From Blastococcus saxobsidens DD2 (GTDB lineage Bacteria; Actinomycetota; Actinomycetes; Mycobacteriales; Geodermatophilaceae): a DNA stretch of 64,000 bases. The notes under the pieces were generated by a model. It was not told where the DNA came from. It worked only from the letters and a program-made list of their open reading frames with translations, and searched no databases. This document shows, one piece after another, positions 63,184 to 64,000 of the stretch (position 1 is its first letter; each line of letters opens with the position of its first letter). The stretch spans positions 1,157,541 to 1,221,540 of the forward strand of contig NC_016943.1 in assembly GCF_000284015.1 (NCBI RefSeq), given 5' to 3'. A program made the translations under genes and the position numbers.

Positions 63184-64000
63184 GTGGACGCACCGGTGCT
63201 GCCCCGGACCCTGACGGCCGACCCGGCCGCGGCCGCACGCAACGCCGCCGCGCACGCCGGGCTGGTCGCCGATCTCGCCGACCAGCTGCGGCGGGTGGCG
63301 CTCGGCGGCGGTGAGCGGGCCCGCGAGCGGCACACCGCGCGCGGCAAGCTGCTGCCGCGGGAGCGGGTCGACGCCCTGCTCGACCCGGGCAGCCCCTTCC
63401 TCGAGCTCTCGCCGCTGGCCGCCCACGGTCTGTACGACGGTGATGCGCCCGCGGCCGGGATCATCACCGGCATCGGCCGGGTCGCCGGCCGAGAGTGCGT
63501 CGTCGTCGCCAACGACGCCACGGTCAAGGGCGGCACCTACTACCCGATGACGGTGAAGAAGCACCTGCGGGCGCAGGAGGTGGCGCTGCACAACCGGCTG
63601 CCCTGCATCTACCTGGTCGACTCGGGAGGGGCCTTCCTGCCGATGCAGGACGAGGTGTTCCCCGACCGCGAGCACTTCGGCCGGATCTTCTTCAACCAGG
63701 CGAATCTCTCCAAGGCGGGGATCGCCCAGATCGCGGCCGTCCTGGGCTCCTGCACCGCCGGGGGCGCCTACGTGCCGGCCATGAGCGACGAGGCGGTGAT
63801 CGTGCGCGAGCAGGGCACGATCTTCCTCGGCGGGCCGCCGCTGGTGAAGGCAGCGACTGGCGAGGTGGTGACGGCGGAGGACCTCGGTGGCGGAGACCTG
63901 CACAGTCGGGTCAGCGGGGTCACCGACCACCTGGCCGACGACGACGCGCACGCCCTCCAGATCGTCCGCCAGATCGTCGGCACGCTGGGCCCGCGGGAGC
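63184..64000 (+). CDS. Acyl-CoA carboxylase beta subunit, methylcrotonyl-CoA type (3' partial)
   Basis: Open from GTG 63184 to the window end (272 residues, C-terminus missing). Carboxyltransferase features: [59 protein letters not shown] and [20 protein letters not shown]. The FFNQANLS segment is characteristic of MCC beta rather than propionyl-CoA carboxylase beta. Transfers CO2 from biotin to 3-methylcrotonyl-CoA in leucine breakdown. The biotin-carrying alpha subunit is expected just beyond the window. Confidence 0.92.
   Translation, partial: MDAPVLPRTLTADPAAAARNAAAHAGLVADLADQLRRVALGGGERARERHTARGKLLPRERVDALLDPGSPFLELSPLAAHGLYDGDAPAAGIITGIGRVAGRECVVVANDATVKGGTYYPMTVKKHLRAQEVALHNRLPCIYLVDSGGAFLPMQDEVFPDREHFGRIFFNQANLSKAGIAQIAAVLGSCTAGGAYVPAMSDEAVIVREQGTIFLGGPPLVKAATGEVVTAEDLGGGDLHSRVSGVTDHLADDDAHALQIVRQIVGTLGPRE

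Overview
High-GC actinobacterial chromosome segment. GC-rich codon use, frequent GTG starts, four-base start/stop overlaps and the gene families suggest a Geodermatophilaceae-like organism (Blastococcus, Geodermatophilus or Modestobacter). That assignment is inference from style, not a measured placement.

Layout. (1) 1-2.1 kb: the end of a branched-chain amino-acid-type ABC substrate-binding protein and a convergent MFS transporter. (2) 2.18-17.12 kb: an integrated mobilizable element in tRNA-Lys(CTT), bounded by a perfect 45-bp direct repeat. It carries a tyrosine integrase, a MobF relaxase/helicase, an AbiE-type toxin-antitoxin pair, TPR/SEC-C and pRiA4b-ORF3 proteins and a tail-anchored protein of unknown function. 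No excisionase, replication initiator, coupling protein or type IV secretion gene is seen, so it probably depends on a helper for transfer. (3) 17.3-32.4 kb: L,D-transpeptidase lipoprotein, BNR-repeat protein with a MoaD-like partner, a fatty-acid beta-oxidation cluster (fadD, acyl-CoA dehydrogenase, frameshifted thiolase, fadB, TetR), an alanine/Na+ symporter with a UspA protein, and a CmtR-like metal sensor with two CDF-type transporters. (4) 32.5-55.8 kb: a large cobalamin cluster. One minus-strand operon runs chelatase-cobO-cobB-cbiMNQO-cobE-cobC-cobA behind a cobalamin riboswitch. Also present are cobL-cobM, cbiD, cobK, cobH-cobIJ, cobG, and cobN behind a second riboswitch. A Schlafen/AlbA-type gene and a DHFR-like gene are interspersed. 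(5) 55.9-58.5 kb: a RES/Xre toxin-antitoxin pair, three gene remnants and tRNA-His. (6) 58.6-64 kb: oligoribonuclease, two membrane proteins of unknown function, and a TetR regulator divergent from an acyl-CoA carboxylase beta subunit cut by the window end.

The cobalamin genes combine oxygen-dependent enzymes (CobG, CobN, CobO) with CbiD and an ECF cobalt importer. They cover most of the route from uroporphyrinogen III to adenosylcobyrinate diamide; cobQ, cobD and the nucleotide-loop genes are not in the window.

Most unusual features: a family of 63-64-bp palindromic repeats, two copies in convergent intergenic gaps and one in frame inside the chelatase gene; a second dispersed ~50-bp repeat at two cob gene junctions; matched 22-bp sites near both ends of the mobile element that look like integrase arm sites; and a tRNA-His 3' fragment on the far side of the cob region from the intact tRNA-His.
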